Of a stretch of DNA of 64,000 nt, positions 1-8,360 are shown one piece after another. The notes under the pieces are model-generated. The model was not told the DNA's origin. It did not search any database and saw nothing but the letters and a program-made list of their open reading frames with translations. The DNA comes from Micromonospora violae (GTDB lineage Bacteria; Actinomycetota; Actinomycetes; Mycobacteriales; Micromonosporaceae): positions 2,480,001 through 2,544,000 of the forward strand of contig NZ_SHKK01000001.1 of assembly GCF_004217135.1 (NCBI RefSeq), given 5' to 3'. A program made the translations under genes and the position numbers. Every line of letters begins with the position of its first letter. The stretch's first letter is position 1.

Positions 1-1475
1 TCCTTCGGGTCGCCGTTCTTGGCGACCTCGTAGAGCTGCTCGGTGGCGACGAAACCGGTGTACGACATCAGGCCCTCGTAGACCGCGCCGAGTTGGTTGA
101 TGCCGAGCTGGGCGTAGGAGATGAAACCGCCGCGGCGCTTCTTGCCGCCCTTGGTGAGCATCAGCCGGCGCAGCACCTCGTAGAGGACCTTGTTGCGCAG
201 CCGGGTGTCGATCTTCGGGGCGTCGTCGTCGTCGGGGTCGCTGCCGGGCACGGGGATCAGCCGGCCGATGAGCTTGGTCTTCTCCGGCAGGAACAGGTCC
301 GACTTCATGGGCTCGAAGCGCAGCCCTTCGCCCTCGCTGGCCTTGTCGGCGATCTCCGCGCCGCCGCGCTCCCGGTGCCCGTCGTTGACCATGCGGAAGA
401 GCAGGTCGAGCGACTCGTACAGGTGGGTGCCGTCCTCGGCGGACGGTGCCATCCGGCGGGAGACGAGGTCACCGAGGCGGGCGAGGCTGTAGCCCTCGAC
501 GTACTGGGGGTCGTTGACGGGCAGCACGCCCAGCTCGGGGCGGGCCTCGGCGTAGAGCAGGAACAGGATCCGGTACAGGTAGCGCAGCGACTCCCGGCCC
601 AGCTCCTTGGCCAGCTCGTCGAGGGCCATCACCTGCTGCGGTTGGTAGCCGGCCCGCCGGATCTGGTCGAGGACCTCGTTGGCGATGAGTTCGACGGAGA
701 CCTTCAGGCCCTCGCGGAGTTCGCTGGAGACACCGACGGCGTGCTGGCGGGAGCTGGCGACCAGGTCGGCGAGGGGTTCGCTGCCACCCTCGGCGGGCGG
801 GCGCAGCGAGTCGGCGCCGAAGAGCGCCGCGACGACGTCTAGTTCCTTGTCGTCGTTGCGGGCGTACGCGGTGTCGAGGCTGACGGCCAGGTAGCGGCCC
901 TCACCCCAGACCGTGCGGTCGGCGAGGGTGACCACGCCACCGCTGAGGATCAGCACGTAGCGGGGCTTCGGGCTGTCGGCGGCGAAGAGCAGGGAGGCGA
1001 GTTTGGCGCCCGTCTCGATGGTCTCGGTGCTCGACAGGGTGAGCGGGTCGAGCAGCCGGCCGGCGTCGTCCGGGTCCTGGGCGGCCTCGGTGTCGACCGC
1101 CCAGCCGCAGTCCAGTGCCACGATGCCGTGCGCGCTGGTCAGCTCGGCGTGGGCGACGTGGACCTCGTACTCCTGGGCGTTGCGCTCGACGGTGATGGTT
1201 TGCGGCTGCGGGTCGAAGCCGAGCGCCCGCAGCACGTCCTGGTGCTGCTTGCGCAGCCGCTCCGGGTCGAAGAAGTCGACGTCGGTCAGCTCGGTCTTCG
1301 CGTCGAAGTAGGTCCGGCGCATGCCGCGCAGCCCGGCGCGCGGCGTGACCCGGCCGGACTTCTCGTCCTCGGCCCACTGCTTGAGCAGGCCACCCTTGAG
1401 GGTGGTGGGCAGGATCTCGGCCAGGTAGTGCGCGGAGAGGTACTCGCCACGGTTGGTCAGCGACTCGAAGCTCAT
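1..1475 (-). CDS. Eco57I/PglX-like DNA adenine methyltransferase, N-terminal 491 residues (DrmMI-like), cut by window edge
   Basis: The frame opens with ATG at 1475 and stays open to base 1, so the C-terminal part, where the SAM-binding and NPPY motifs would lie, is outside the window. The visible part begins MSFESLTNRGEYLS and contains ISYAQLGINQLGAVYEGL about 35 residues before the edge. That short block resembles the LG-x-(I/V)-YEGLL element found ahead of the catalytic domain in Eco57I, PglX and other large adenine methyltransferases. The start overlaps the helicase stop as ATGA (1472-1475), so the two are translationally coupled. A SNF2 helicase followed by a large adenine methyltransferase is the DrmD-DrmMI arrangement of class 1 DISARM; that assignment is inference because DrmA, DrmB and DrmC would lie outside. 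No catalytic residue is visible here. Confidence 0.75.
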   Translation of the reverse strand, partial: MSFESLTNRGEYLSAHYLAEILPTTLKGGLLKQWAEDEKSGRVTPRAGLRGMRRTYFDAKTELTDVDFFDPERLRKQHQDVLRALGFDPQPQTITVERNAQEYEVHVAHAELTSAHGIVALDCGWAVDTEAAQDPDDAGRLLDPLTLSSTETIETGAKLASLLFAADSPKPRYVLILSGGVVTLADRTVWGEGRYLAVSLDTAYARNDDKELDVVAALFGADSLRPPAEGGSEPLADLVASSRQHAVGVSSELREGLKVSVELIANEVLDQIRRAGYQPQQVMALDELAKELGRESLRYLYRILFLLYAEARPELGVLPVNDPQYVEGYSLARLGDLVSRRMAPSAEDGTHLYESLDLLFRMVNDGHRERGGAEIADKASEGEGLRFEPMKSDLFLPEKTKLIGRLIPVPGSDPDDDDAPKIDTRLRNKVLYEVLRRLMLTKGGKKRRGGFISYAQLGINQLGAVYEGLMSYTGFVATEQLYEVAKNGDPK

Positions 1476-4273
1476 GCGGCGTTCTCCTGCGACGGTACGA
1501 GGACGGCGAGCACCCGCAGCAGCGGGTCGCCGGTGGTTTCCAAGCGGTCGAGCAGGTCGTGCTGCTCCTGGACGGTGGTGTCGACGCGCTGGCGTCGCTT
1601 CTCCCGATGCGCACCGGGCAGCTCATCGCGGATGCTGGCCTGCTGGAAGGTCCTCAACTGCTCGCGGTGCTTACGCAACGGCTCGGCGTTCGCCTCGGCC
1701 CACTCGTCGCGCTTGCCCTCCAGATGCTGCCGGGCCACCTGGACGGCCTCCGGCAGCAGCGCCTTCAGCGGGGCGATGGCGATGGTCTCCGCGCGGTTGA
1801 CCATCGTGGGGCCGACGTTCGCCTCCCGCAGCACCTCGTCCATGGCTCGGATGGTTGGCGCGGCTGGGAGGTCGGAGACGGCCATCCACTGCACGACGGT
1901 GGGTTGGCCGAGGCGGTTGGCGTAGACGCCCTGGATCAGGAACGTGGGCGCGGCCACGTCGGCGGTGAGCACCGGAGCTTGCTGGCGGCCGAGCCGGATC
2001 AGCACCTTGTCGACCAACCAGTCGACCATCGGGTGCACGTCGCTGAGGAAGGCGATGTCCGGCCACATCGGGGTCTTGCTCTGCCGGGCCTGGTCGAGTT
2101 TGCGCTGGGCGAGCGGACGGTCGAAGGTGACCTTGAGCCGCAGGTCCTCGCCCTCCCGGTGCGCCCGCAGGTAGGAGCGGGGCAGGTCGGTGAGCCGGTG
2201 CACCAGGTCGTCGGGCGCGAGGAAAGTCAGCAACTCGTCCTCGCGGCGCAGGTCGATGTGGTCCTCGGGGCGGTCCTCGTAGACCTCGTAGAGGGCCGTG
2301 TCGACGAAATCCCGGGTGGAGTCGAAGAGCTTGGGGACCCGGGCCTGCAACACGTCCGCCGTCACGGGCGCGGTGCCGACCTCACCGAAGAGGTCGGCCA
2401 TCACGTCGACCTCAGCGTGGGCGGCCTCGTAGGACTCGTCCACCGACTTGCCGGCGAGCAGGTCGCGGACCAGCCGGTCCTCCTCGGCCTTGGCGTCGAA
2501 CTGACCGGTCAGGGCCTCGACGCTGCCGAGGCTGCGGTGCGCGGTCTCCTCACGGTTGAGCAGCTTCTCGGCGACCGTCCGGTCGTCCTTCGCGTCGTCA
2601 CGGTCAGAGGTGAGGATCAACGCGCGGAACTGCGGTTGATGCTTCTGCCCGTACCGGTCGATGCGGCCGTTGCGCTGCTCGATCCGGATCAGGCTCCACG
2701 GAATGTCGTAGTGGATCAGGTGGTGGCACTGCTGGTGCAGGTTCACACCCTCGGAGGCGACGTCGCCGGTGAAGAGCAACCGGACGTCGCTGCCCGCCAG
2801 CTCGAACTCCTGCAGGATCGTCTGCTCGTCCTTGTCGGCCACGCCGCCGTGCAGCACCCGGATCGCGTTGGGCTTGAGGCCGAGCAGCCCGGGGACCACC
2901 TCGGCGAGCCACTTGATGGTCGGCACCCGCTCGGAGAAGACCACCGCCCGGGTGTCGCTGCCCTTACCGACGCCGATCTTCCGCAGCTCGTCGACCAGCC
3001 CCGTGAGCTTGCTGGAATCCTGGTCGGTCATCGCGGACGTCAGCTCCGCGAGCCGGTCCAGCGCCGCCCGCTCGGTGCCGGCGGCCTTCTTACGCCGGTT
3101 GGTCACCGTCTCGTGCAACGCCCGGTGCGAGGAGAGAAACGACTTCAACAAGGTGTACGGGAAGAGCCGGTGCTGACCGGTGATCGCCTCGTCGGTCCAC
3201 TTGCCGGCCAGCCACACGTCGGTCAGCTCGTCGAAGATCTGCTCCTCGATCGGTGTCGCCGCACAGTGCAGCGCCTGCGACGGGCCGCGGTCGGCCCAGC
3301 GGTCGCCGATCTGGTCGCGTACCTCTGGGCTGATCTTCGTGCGGCGCAGGTAGAGGTGCGCGATGTCGCTGGCCTGGTAGTCCTTCTCGTTGGCGATCGC
3401 CGCCGGGTCGAGCAGCGAGATCAACTGGGCGAACGACTCCTTGTCACCGTTGTGCGGGGTGGCGCTGGCCAACAGCAGCGCGTCGGTCTTCGCAGCCAGG
3501 CGGCGGGCCAGCTCGTTGCGCTGGGTGCCCTTGTTGATGAGGTTGTGCGACTCGTCGATGACGACCGCGTCCCAGGTCGTGGCGTCGAGGTGGTGGCCGA
3601 ACTGGCCGGCGTCCTTGAGGGTGTCGACCGAGATGATGGCCCGTTTGAAGTACGTGAACGGGTTGCGGCCGGCGGGGATCTCCTGCTGGATGCGCTGGAT
3701 GCCGGTCGAGTCGAGCCGCACGAGCGGGATGGCGAACCGCGTCCACAGCTCACGCTGGAACTGCTCAAGCACCTGCTGCGGCGAGACCACCAGGATGCGC
3801 TCACCGCGACCCCGGCGGATCAGCTCGGCGAGGATCAACCCGATCTCCAGGGTCTTGCCCAGACCGACCACATCCGCGAGCAGGATCCGCGGCCGCAGAC
3901 CGGACAGGGCCAGCTCCACCGGCCGCTGCTGGTAGGTCAACGGGTCGAGCAGGAACCGGTCAGCGAGGGCCAACCCGCGCTCGGTGCGGGGCAGCGGAGT
4001 ACGCCGCAGCACCGCCTCCAGGAAGAGGCGACTCTGCCGGAACCGCGACGAGGTGTCCTGGACGAGCTCCGTCTCCTCGGGCACCAGCGGCGTGATGGCC
4101 TCCAGCTCGGTGAAGAAGGTCGCCTCGACGTCCTGCACGAACTCGGAGACGCCGACCGCCTTCACCATCGTGCCGTCCGCGGTGCCGGTCTTGACGCTGC
4201 GAATCAGCCACTCCTCGTCGCGGACGACGATGCGGGAGCCCGGGGCGAAGGTAGCGGCCTGGGTGGTGGTCAT
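1472..4273 (-). CDS. SNF2/Rad54-type DEAD-like helicase (DISARM DrmD-like)
   Basis: This 933-residue ATP-dependent DNA translocase has the motifs of superfamily 2. Walker A is GLGKT at residues 137-141, the DEAH-equivalent is DESHN at 240-244, motif III is SATPHNGD near 270, and the C-lobe carries QRNGRIDRYGQ (motif VI). The N-terminal 60 residues form a small SH3-like module of the kind seen in bacterial SNF2 proteins. The ATG at 4273 has a GGAAGG ribosome site, and the gene begins 13 bases after the kinase stop. It overlaps the downstream methyltransferase by four bases. In class 1 DISARM the SNF2 protein DrmD precedes the methyltransferase DrmMI, which is what this order suggests. The function as phage defence is inferred from context only. 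Confidence 0.92.
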   Translation of the reverse strand: MTTTQAATFAPGSRIVVRDEEWLIRSVKTGTADGTMVKAVGVSEFVQDVEATFFTELEAITPLVPEETELVQDTSSRFRQSRLFLEAVLRRTPLPRTERGLALADRFLLDPLTYQQRPVELALSGLRPRILLADVVGLGKTLEIGLILAELIRRGRGERILVVSPQQVLEQFQRELWTRFAIPLVRLDSTGIQRIQQEIPAGRNPFTYFKRAIISVDTLKDAGQFGHHLDATTWDAVVIDESHNLINKGTQRNELARRLAAKTDALLLASATPHNGDKESFAQLISLLDPAAIANEKDYQASDIAHLYLRRTKISPEVRDQIGDRWADRGPSQALHCAATPIEEQIFDELTDVWLAGKWTDEAITGQHRLFPYTLLKSFLSSHRALHETVTNRRKKAAGTERAALDRLAELTSAMTDQDSSKLTGLVDELRKIGVGKGSDTRAVVFSERVPTIKWLAEVVPGLLGLKPNAIRVLHGGVADKDEQTILQEFELAGSDVRLLFTGDVASEGVNLHQQCHHLIHYDIPWSLIRIEQRNGRIDRYGQKHQPQFRALILTSDRDDAKDDRTVAEKLLNREETAHRSLGSVEALTGQFDAKAEEDRLVRDLLAGKSVDESYEAAHAEVDVMADLFGEVGTAPVTADVLQARVPKLFDSTRDFVDTALYEVYEDRPEDHIDLRREDELLTFLAPDDLVHRLTDLPRSYLRAHREGEDLRLKVTFDRPLAQRKLDQARQSKTPMWPDIAFLSDVHPMVDWLVDKVLIRLGRQQAPVLTADVAAPTFLIQGVYANRLGQPTVVQWMAVSDLPAAPTIRAMDEVLREANVGPTMVNRAETIAIAPLKALLPEAVQVARQHLEGKRDEWAEANAEPLRKHREQLRTFQQASIRDELPGAHREKRRQRVDTTVQEQHDLLDRLETTGDPLLRVLAVLVPSQENAA

Positions 4274-4286
4274 CGGTGGTGCCTTC

Positions 4287-5351
4287 CTACAGGGTGGAGC
4301 GGCGGGCGTACTGGCGGCGCATCTTGTCGACGAGCCACGTCACATCGGCTGGCTCTCTGGTGGGCCGCTCGGGGTCGCGCTTGTCGGGGTTTGGTGTCGG
4401 CTTCGGAGGGGTCTCGTCCTCGACGACCGCGCTGTCTTCCGGGTCCTGTCGTGGATCGTCCAGGTCCGGCGGGACCAGCAGCTCCGTGCCACCGTCGTAG
4501 GTGAGTTCGGCGACTTCCTGGCGCAGGGCGTGGACGCTCTTGCCGCTGGTGGCGGTGGCGACCGCGAGCAGCCGGGCGCGAATGTCGGTGAGGCCCGGTC
4601 GGGCGGTGGGGTCGAAGGCGAGCATCGCGCCGAGCAACTGCACCAGCTCGGCCGGCACCTCAGACAGATCGGGCAGGTCGCTCGGCTCGCTGATGCGCAG
4701 CAGCAGATTCCATGAGTTCGTCGACGGATAGAGCCCACGCCCCGTCAGCGCGAAGACCAGGGTCGCCGCGAGCGCATAGACGTCGACCGCCGGCGTCAGG
4801 TCCCGCTCACCCTTGACCTGCTCGGGTGACATGTAGGCGGGCGTGCCGACCAGTGCGCCCGGCTCGGTCAGGTAGTCATCCCGCTCAATCAACACCGCCA
4901 GCCCGAAATCGATCAGCTTGGGCCCATCCGGGCCGAGGATGATGTTCTGCGGCTTGAGGTCACGGTGCAGCAGCTTGACCTCGTGCACCTTGGCGAGGCC
5001 TTCGGCGAGCATCGCGCCGGCCATCGCCGCCAATGGCAGCGGAAGCGGCCCCCGGGCGTCGACGTGCTGGCGCAACGTGGCCCCGGGAACGTACTCCACC
5101 GCCAGCCAGGCCGGGTTCGCGTACGGGTCGGCGCCCTCCAGACGGGCCACCCGGGAGCCGAAGACCAGCTTGAGGCTGTCGACCTCGGCGGCGAAGCGCT
5201 CACGCACGGTCGGCGCCTCAATCAGGTGCTGTTTGATCACCTTGACGGCGACCCGCTCGGCGGTCGGCGACACCGCGAAGAACACGTCGCCCATGCCACC
5301 TGAGCCCAGCGGCCGGACCAGGTCATAGCCGCCGATTCTGCCCAGCGTCAT
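4287..5351 (-). CDS. Cytoplasmic Ser/Thr protein kinase (Hanks type) heading the helicase-methyltransferase operon
   Basis: The 354-residue protein is a complete eukaryotic-type kinase domain. The glycine loop GSGGMG is at 16-21, the ATP-anchoring lysine at 37 (VAVK), the catalytic loop HRDLKPQN at 129-136, the metal-binding DFG at 148-150 and the activation-segment SPEQ near 175. The C-terminal 90 residues are polar and proline-rich, with no transmembrane segment, unlike the usual PknB receptor architecture. It is the first gene of the operon with the SNF2 helicase and the methyltransferase, 13 bases apart. Kinases occur in PglW/BREX systems, but PglW is far larger, so this is not PglW. It may regulate or sense for the defence operon; that role is inference. 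Confidence 0.92.
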   Translation of the reverse strand: MTLGRIGGYDLVRPLGSGGMGDVFFAVSPTAERVAVKVIKQHLIEAPTVRERFAAEVDSLKLVFGSRVARLEGADPYANPAWLAVEYVPGATLRQHVDARGPLPLPLAAMAGAMLAEGLAKVHEVKLLHRDLKPQNIILGPDGPKLIDFGLAVLIERDDYLTEPGALVGTPAYMSPEQVKGERDLTPAVDVYALAATLVFALTGRGLYPSTNSWNLLLRISEPSDLPDLSEVPAELVQLLGAMLAFDPTARPGLTDIRARLLAVATATSGKSVHALRQEVAELTYDGGTELLVPPDLDDPRQDPEDSAVVEDETPPKPTPNPDKRDPERPTREPADVTWLVDKMRRQYARRSTL

Positions 5352-5499
5352 TCGTCCCCCTCACGATGACACCCACCTGAACTGCTCGTCCGCGCTGTCG
5401 GCTGGACGCCTCGGCGGACGCATGACCGTACAACTTTGCACGTTCAACCAGGAAGCGTCCGAACGGCGGTTCCTCCTGGGCCTTGAATTCATACTTTGT

Positions 5500-5505
5500 T
5501 AGGGT
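5500..5505 (+). promoter_or_regulatory. Probable -10 box for a leaderless antitoxin transcript
   Basis: TAGGGT lies 7 bases upstream of the chosen ATG at 5513. That spacing places the transcription start at or next to the start codon, as in many actinobacterial leaderless mRNAs. No good -35 box is visible. Confidence 0.45.
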
Positions 5506-5512
5506 CTGCTGT

Positions 5513-5824
5513 ATGAGTCGGCGTGTGACGATCTCCGTTCCCGATGACGTAGCCGAGCAGCTGGATGCGCTCCCGGCTCGTCAGGTTTCCGCGTATGTCA
5601 CCGAAACGCTGCGCCGCCGTCGGAAATCCGACGACATGCGCGCGGCCCTGCGGGCCGCTGGGCATGGCGAGTATCCGTACGACCCTGAGGGTGCGGTGCG
5701 GCGCCTCGCCTCCCGGCAGGTGACACCGGAGATGCGCGAGGCGGCTATTGCCCGAGTGGCAGAGCTGCTGGAGCGTCCGGTCGACGACGTCCACGCCGGC
5801 TTCGACCGGCCGAGTGCGGCGTGA
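5513..5824 (+). CDS. Ribbon-helix-helix antitoxin
   Basis: The 103-residue product begins MSRRVTISVPDDVAEQLDAL and continues into a typical ribbon-helix-helix DNA-binding fold, followed by a charged tail likely to bind the toxin. The ATG at 5513 is preferred over the upstream in-frame ATG at 5483, because the DNA-binding strand starts right after it and a TAGGGT -10 box sits at leaderless distance. The stop overlaps the start of the PIN gene as GTGA (5821-5824), the classic coupling of antitoxin and toxin. Such antitoxins normally autorepress with their toxin; no clear operator repeat was identified. Confidence 0.85.
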   Translation: MSRRVTISVPDDVAEQLDALPARQVSAYVTETLRRRRKSDDMRAALRAAGHGEYPYDPEGAVRRLASRQVTPEMREAAIARVAELLERPVDDVHAGFDRPSAA

Positions 5825-6222
5825 GCGCACCGGTCTACGTGCTCGACACCGGTGCCCTGATGGCCTACGCCCAGGGTGTCGACGCCATCGGTGAAGCGAT
5901 GGTGGATGCGGCCGACGCCGATGCGACTGTCGCCGTCCCGCTCGTCTGCCTGCTCGAGGCATACAGCCTGCTCGACCACACCGAGCACGAATACCTGTCC
6001 ATGCTGCGCCGCAACCCGGCCGTACGGATCATCACACCGGCCCTGCACGTCGATCGGGCCGACGACTGTCCAATGATCGGGGGCATGGCCCGGCAGACCG
6101 GCCGTCTCGGTGCCGGCAGCGCGGCCTTCCTCGCGATCAGCAACGCTGCCGGTGTGATCACCTCTCGGGCCGACCAGCTGCGAAAGGTGCTCGGCGACGA
6201 CTGGCCCATCATCGAGGTCTGA
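5821..6222 (+). CDS. PIN-domain toxin (VapC-like) with an atypical active site
   Basis: The 133-residue protein starts at GTG 5821 inside the antitoxin stop. It has the PIN opening YVLDTGALMAY with Asp9, a second acidic residue Glu46 in CLLEAYSL, and a C-terminal ITSRADQL with Asp118. At the place where VapC proteins have the third acidic residue (LADA-like), this protein reads GAGSAA, with Ser100. PIN toxins are ribonucleases using three to four acidic residues for Mg2+, so activity could be reduced or metal coordination altered. The pairing with the ribbon-helix-helix gene makes the toxin-antitoxin call firm even if the catalytic competence is uncertain. Confidence 0.85.
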   Translation: MSAPVYVLDTGALMAYAQGVDAIGEAMVDAADADATVAVPLVCLLEAYSLLDHTEHEYLSMLRRNPAVRIITPALHVDRADDCPMIGGMARQTGRLGAGSAAFLAISNAAGVITSRADQLRKVLGDDWPIIEV

Positions 6223-6264
6223 CCTGACCAAATAGCTGAGAACCTGGGTGAGGTCGGGCAGTTC

Positions 6265-6354
6265 CTAATCGGCGACGCTGTCGAAGATGCTCTCCTGCGG
6301 ATCGGCAAAGCGGACCGGCCCGAATTCGCGGAACATCCCCGCCGCGCCTTTCAT
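6265..6354 (-). CDS. 29-residue open frame translationally coupled to the methylase-like gene
   Basis: ATG at 6354 overlaps the stop of the methylase-like gene as ATGA and encodes MKGAAGMFREFGPVRFADP followed by ten more residues before TAG. The residue mix looks protein-like, and the coupling is the same type used by real genes elsewhere in the window. It could be a tiny partner protein or the surviving start of a longer deleted gene. I do not recognise a family. Confidence 0.35.
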   Translation of the reverse strand: MKGAAGMFREFGPVRFADPQESIFDSVAD

Positions 6355-8258
6355 CGGATGTCGGCGTCTGGCCGCAGAACCCCCCGCGCCAACCCGTCCG
6401 CGGTCAGTTGCGCCAGCTCGGCGCCCAGCGAGGCGGCCTGCCGGATCGCCGACTCGAAGGCGACGAGACGCCGGAACGCGTCGCCATGCACTCGCTGCGC
6501 GTCGATCGACAGTCGCCGCACCTGCGCCCGTCGGATGTCGAATCGCATCGTGCTCGACAGGCTCGACGCCTGCTTCTCGTTCGCTGACGTTCGCAGCTGA
6601 CCGGCCAGGTGCCACGGATCGAGTGCCGCCGGGTTGGGCCGCAGCAGATAGAGGTTGCGCCCCAACACCGCACCAGCGGTGGTGACCACTCGTGGGATGA
6701 GCTGCCGCGCGATCACCGGCACCACCACGTCACCCACTGCGAGGGGGATCTCCTGCCCGAATCGATCGTCGATCCGCCCGGACGCCTCCACCCCGGTGAG
6801 CACGTCCTGGACGGTGAGCACCGGCGGCCCGTCGGGTGCGGGTGTGGACGTGCCGGCACGGACCGGCCCGATCAGTTGCAGCGCTCCGGTCTTCGCCAGC
6901 TCCCCGACGGTGAGGAAGAGGCCGTCCGGCCCGTCGGGCGCGGGAGTGACCTGGGGCAGCAACGCCGGCAACTCGCCGACGATGGCGGCCAGCCGCTCTC
7001 TGGTGCGTACCAGATGCTCTCCGGAAGCCTCGCCCACGACGGCGGGTTGCCGGCGCGCGGGGGTGAGGTCGACGTCCTCGTCGAGCAGCTCGATGACCGG
7101 GACCGCGCGGGCGAACCCGGCCTCCTCGACGTCGCCGTCCGGGGCGGCGGCGAAGGCCCGCCACGCAGCCAGCACGCGCGGTGCGGTGTCGGCCAGGTCG
7201 CCGTTCGCGGCGTCGATCAGCAGCGTCCGCGCCGGTGGCGGCGCGTCGGTCGCGGCACGTCGCAGCACCCACATGTGCAGGGGTACGCCGTGCGGCGCCG
7301 CCACCCCCGGCGGAAGTGCGATGACGGCGCGCAGGTGACCGCGGCGCAGCAGTTCGCCGCGGATGCGTTTGCCGGCGCGGCGGCTGGCGACGGTGGGTGG
7401 CATCAGCAGGACGGCGTGCCCGCCGACCCGCAGGTGGGCCAGGGCGTGCTGCACCCAGGCCAGCTCCGGTTCGGTGCGGGGTGTGGTGCCGACGATCCAG
7501 CGGGGGTCGTGCCCGAGTTCGTCGTCGCCCCAGTTGGTGGCACCGAAGGGTGGGTGGCAGACGACGGCGTCGACGGCGCGGCCGGCGAAGGCGTCGGCGC
7601 GTAGCGAGTCACCGCCGCTGACTTCGCCGGTTACGTCGTGCAGGGCCAGCCACAGGCCGGCGAGCCGGGCCAACTCGTCGTCAAGTTCCTGCCCGTACAT
7701 CGAGGTGCTGCCTGCGCGCGCGGCGGCGCGCAGGATGGCGCCGGAGCCGGCGGCGGGGTCGAGCACGGAACCGCCGCCTACGTTGGCGAGCCCGATCATC
7801 AGGTCGGCGAGGTCGTCGGGGGTGGCGAAGGGCCGGCCGGGGCCTGGTGCGGAGAACCGCTGCCACAGCTCGTCGAACGCGCCCTGCGGGCCCAGCTCGT
7901 CGGTGAGGGCGTCGACGTCGGGCAGCAGCGGCGTGAGTTGGGCGTCGGTGCTGCCGCTGCGGGAGCCGCGTTGACGGGCCAGTAGCAGTGCGCCGACGGC
8001 GGCGAGGCCGGCGGCCGGGGAGTCGCTGGCCGCGGCGAGGTGTCGCCAGAGCCGGTCGGCGGTGGCGAGCTCGGGGAGCTTGCCCTGGGTGCGGAGCCAC
8101 TGCTCGACCTGGACCAGGTCGAACTCGGGGCTCGCCGTCGTCCCGCCCACCGGGGCGGGGAAGTCGGGATGCCGTTTACGCCAGTTGCTGACCGCAGCGC
8201 GACCGACACCGGCGAGCCGGGCGATCTCCGCTGCCGTGATGGTCGGGTTCTCCTGCAC
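6351..8258 (-). CDS. HTH-methylase-specificity fusion protein (type I M/S-like) with HPPF in place of NPPF
   Basis: The 635-residue protein has three parts. An N-terminal helix-turn-helix (residues 7-30, AEIARLAGVGRAAVSNWRK) comes first. An N6-adenine methyltransferase core follows, with SAM motif I DPAAGSG at 167-173. The last 200 residues resemble half of a type I specificity subunit (PVLTVQDVLTG, then GRNLYLLRP and SLSSTMRFDIRR). Motif IV, normally NPPF or DPPY and essential for methyl transfer, reads HPPF at 235-238 (codon CAC). The protein may therefore bind DNA and SAM without methylating, or have altered chemistry. No restriction subunit is adjacent. The start is GTG at 8258, divergent from the lipoprotein gene at 8361. 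Neighbouring defence-type genes suggest an accessory restriction-modification or regulatory role. Confidence 0.85.
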   Translation of the reverse strand: MQENPTITAAEIARLAGVGRAAVSNWRKRHPDFPAPVGGTTASPEFDLVQVEQWLRTQGKLPELATADRLWRHLAAASDSPAAGLAAVGALLLARQRGSRSGSTDAQLTPLLPDVDALTDELGPQGAFDELWQRFSAPGPGRPFATPDDLADLMIGLANVGGGSVLDPAAGSGAILRAAARAGSTSMYGQELDDELARLAGLWLALHDVTGEVSGGDSLRADAFAGRAVDAVVCHPPFGATNWGDDELGHDPRWIVGTTPRTEPELAWVQHALAHLRVGGHAVLLMPPTVASRRAGKRIRGELLRRGHLRAVIALPPGVAAPHGVPLHMWVLRRAATDAPPPARTLLIDAANGDLADTAPRVLAAWRAFAAAPDGDVEEAGFARAVPVIELLDEDVDLTPARRQPAVVGEASGEHLVRTRERLAAIVGELPALLPQVTPAPDGPDGLFLTVGELAKTGALQLIGPVRAGTSTPAPDGPPVLTVQDVLTGVEASGRIDDRFGQEIPLAVGDVVVPVIARQLIPRVVTTAGAVLGRNLYLLRPNPAALDPWHLAGQLRTSANEKQASSLSSTMRFDIRRAQVRRLSIDAQRVHGDAFRRLVAFESAIRQAASLGAELAQLTADGLARGVLRPDADIR

Positions 8259-8276
8259 GCCGAAAGTCTCGCACGT

Positions 8277-8327
8277 CTGTCAAGCACGAGATTGTCTGTT
8301 GACAGTGTTGTCAGACGATGCTCTTAT
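8277..8327 (+). promoter_or_regulatory. Divergent promoter region with a TGTCA-type operator and perfect TTGACA box
   Basis: CTGTCAA (8277-8283) and TTGACAG (8299-8305) form a 7-bp inverted repeat, and TGACA (8300-8304) pairs with TGTCA (8309-8313) as a second, tighter dyad. The right arm contains a perfect -35 TTGACA (8299-8304). It sits 17 bases from a TCTTAT -10 (8322-8327) and would drive the lipoprotein gene at 8361. The left arm is itself TTGACA on the minus strand, facing the HTH-methylase gene. A DNA-binding protein occupying the dyad would block the plus-strand promoter; the HTH-methylase is a candidate binder by proximity only. Confidence 0.55.
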
Positions 8328-8360
8328 TGACCCCGCAACGGTCAACTCAGGAGGACAACG

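Noticed and set aside
1559..4504. 981-codon open frame on the plus strand opposite the SNF2 helicase and kinase genes
   Set aside because: It is the high-GC antisense mirror of real genes: Leu/Val/Gly/Asp-rich repeats, no domain, no ribosome site, while the minus strand has full helicase motifs.
4287..5351. PglW kinase of BREX or Pgl
   Set aside because: The protein is only 354 residues with a single kinase domain, far shorter than PglW, and no pglY/pglZ genes are visible.
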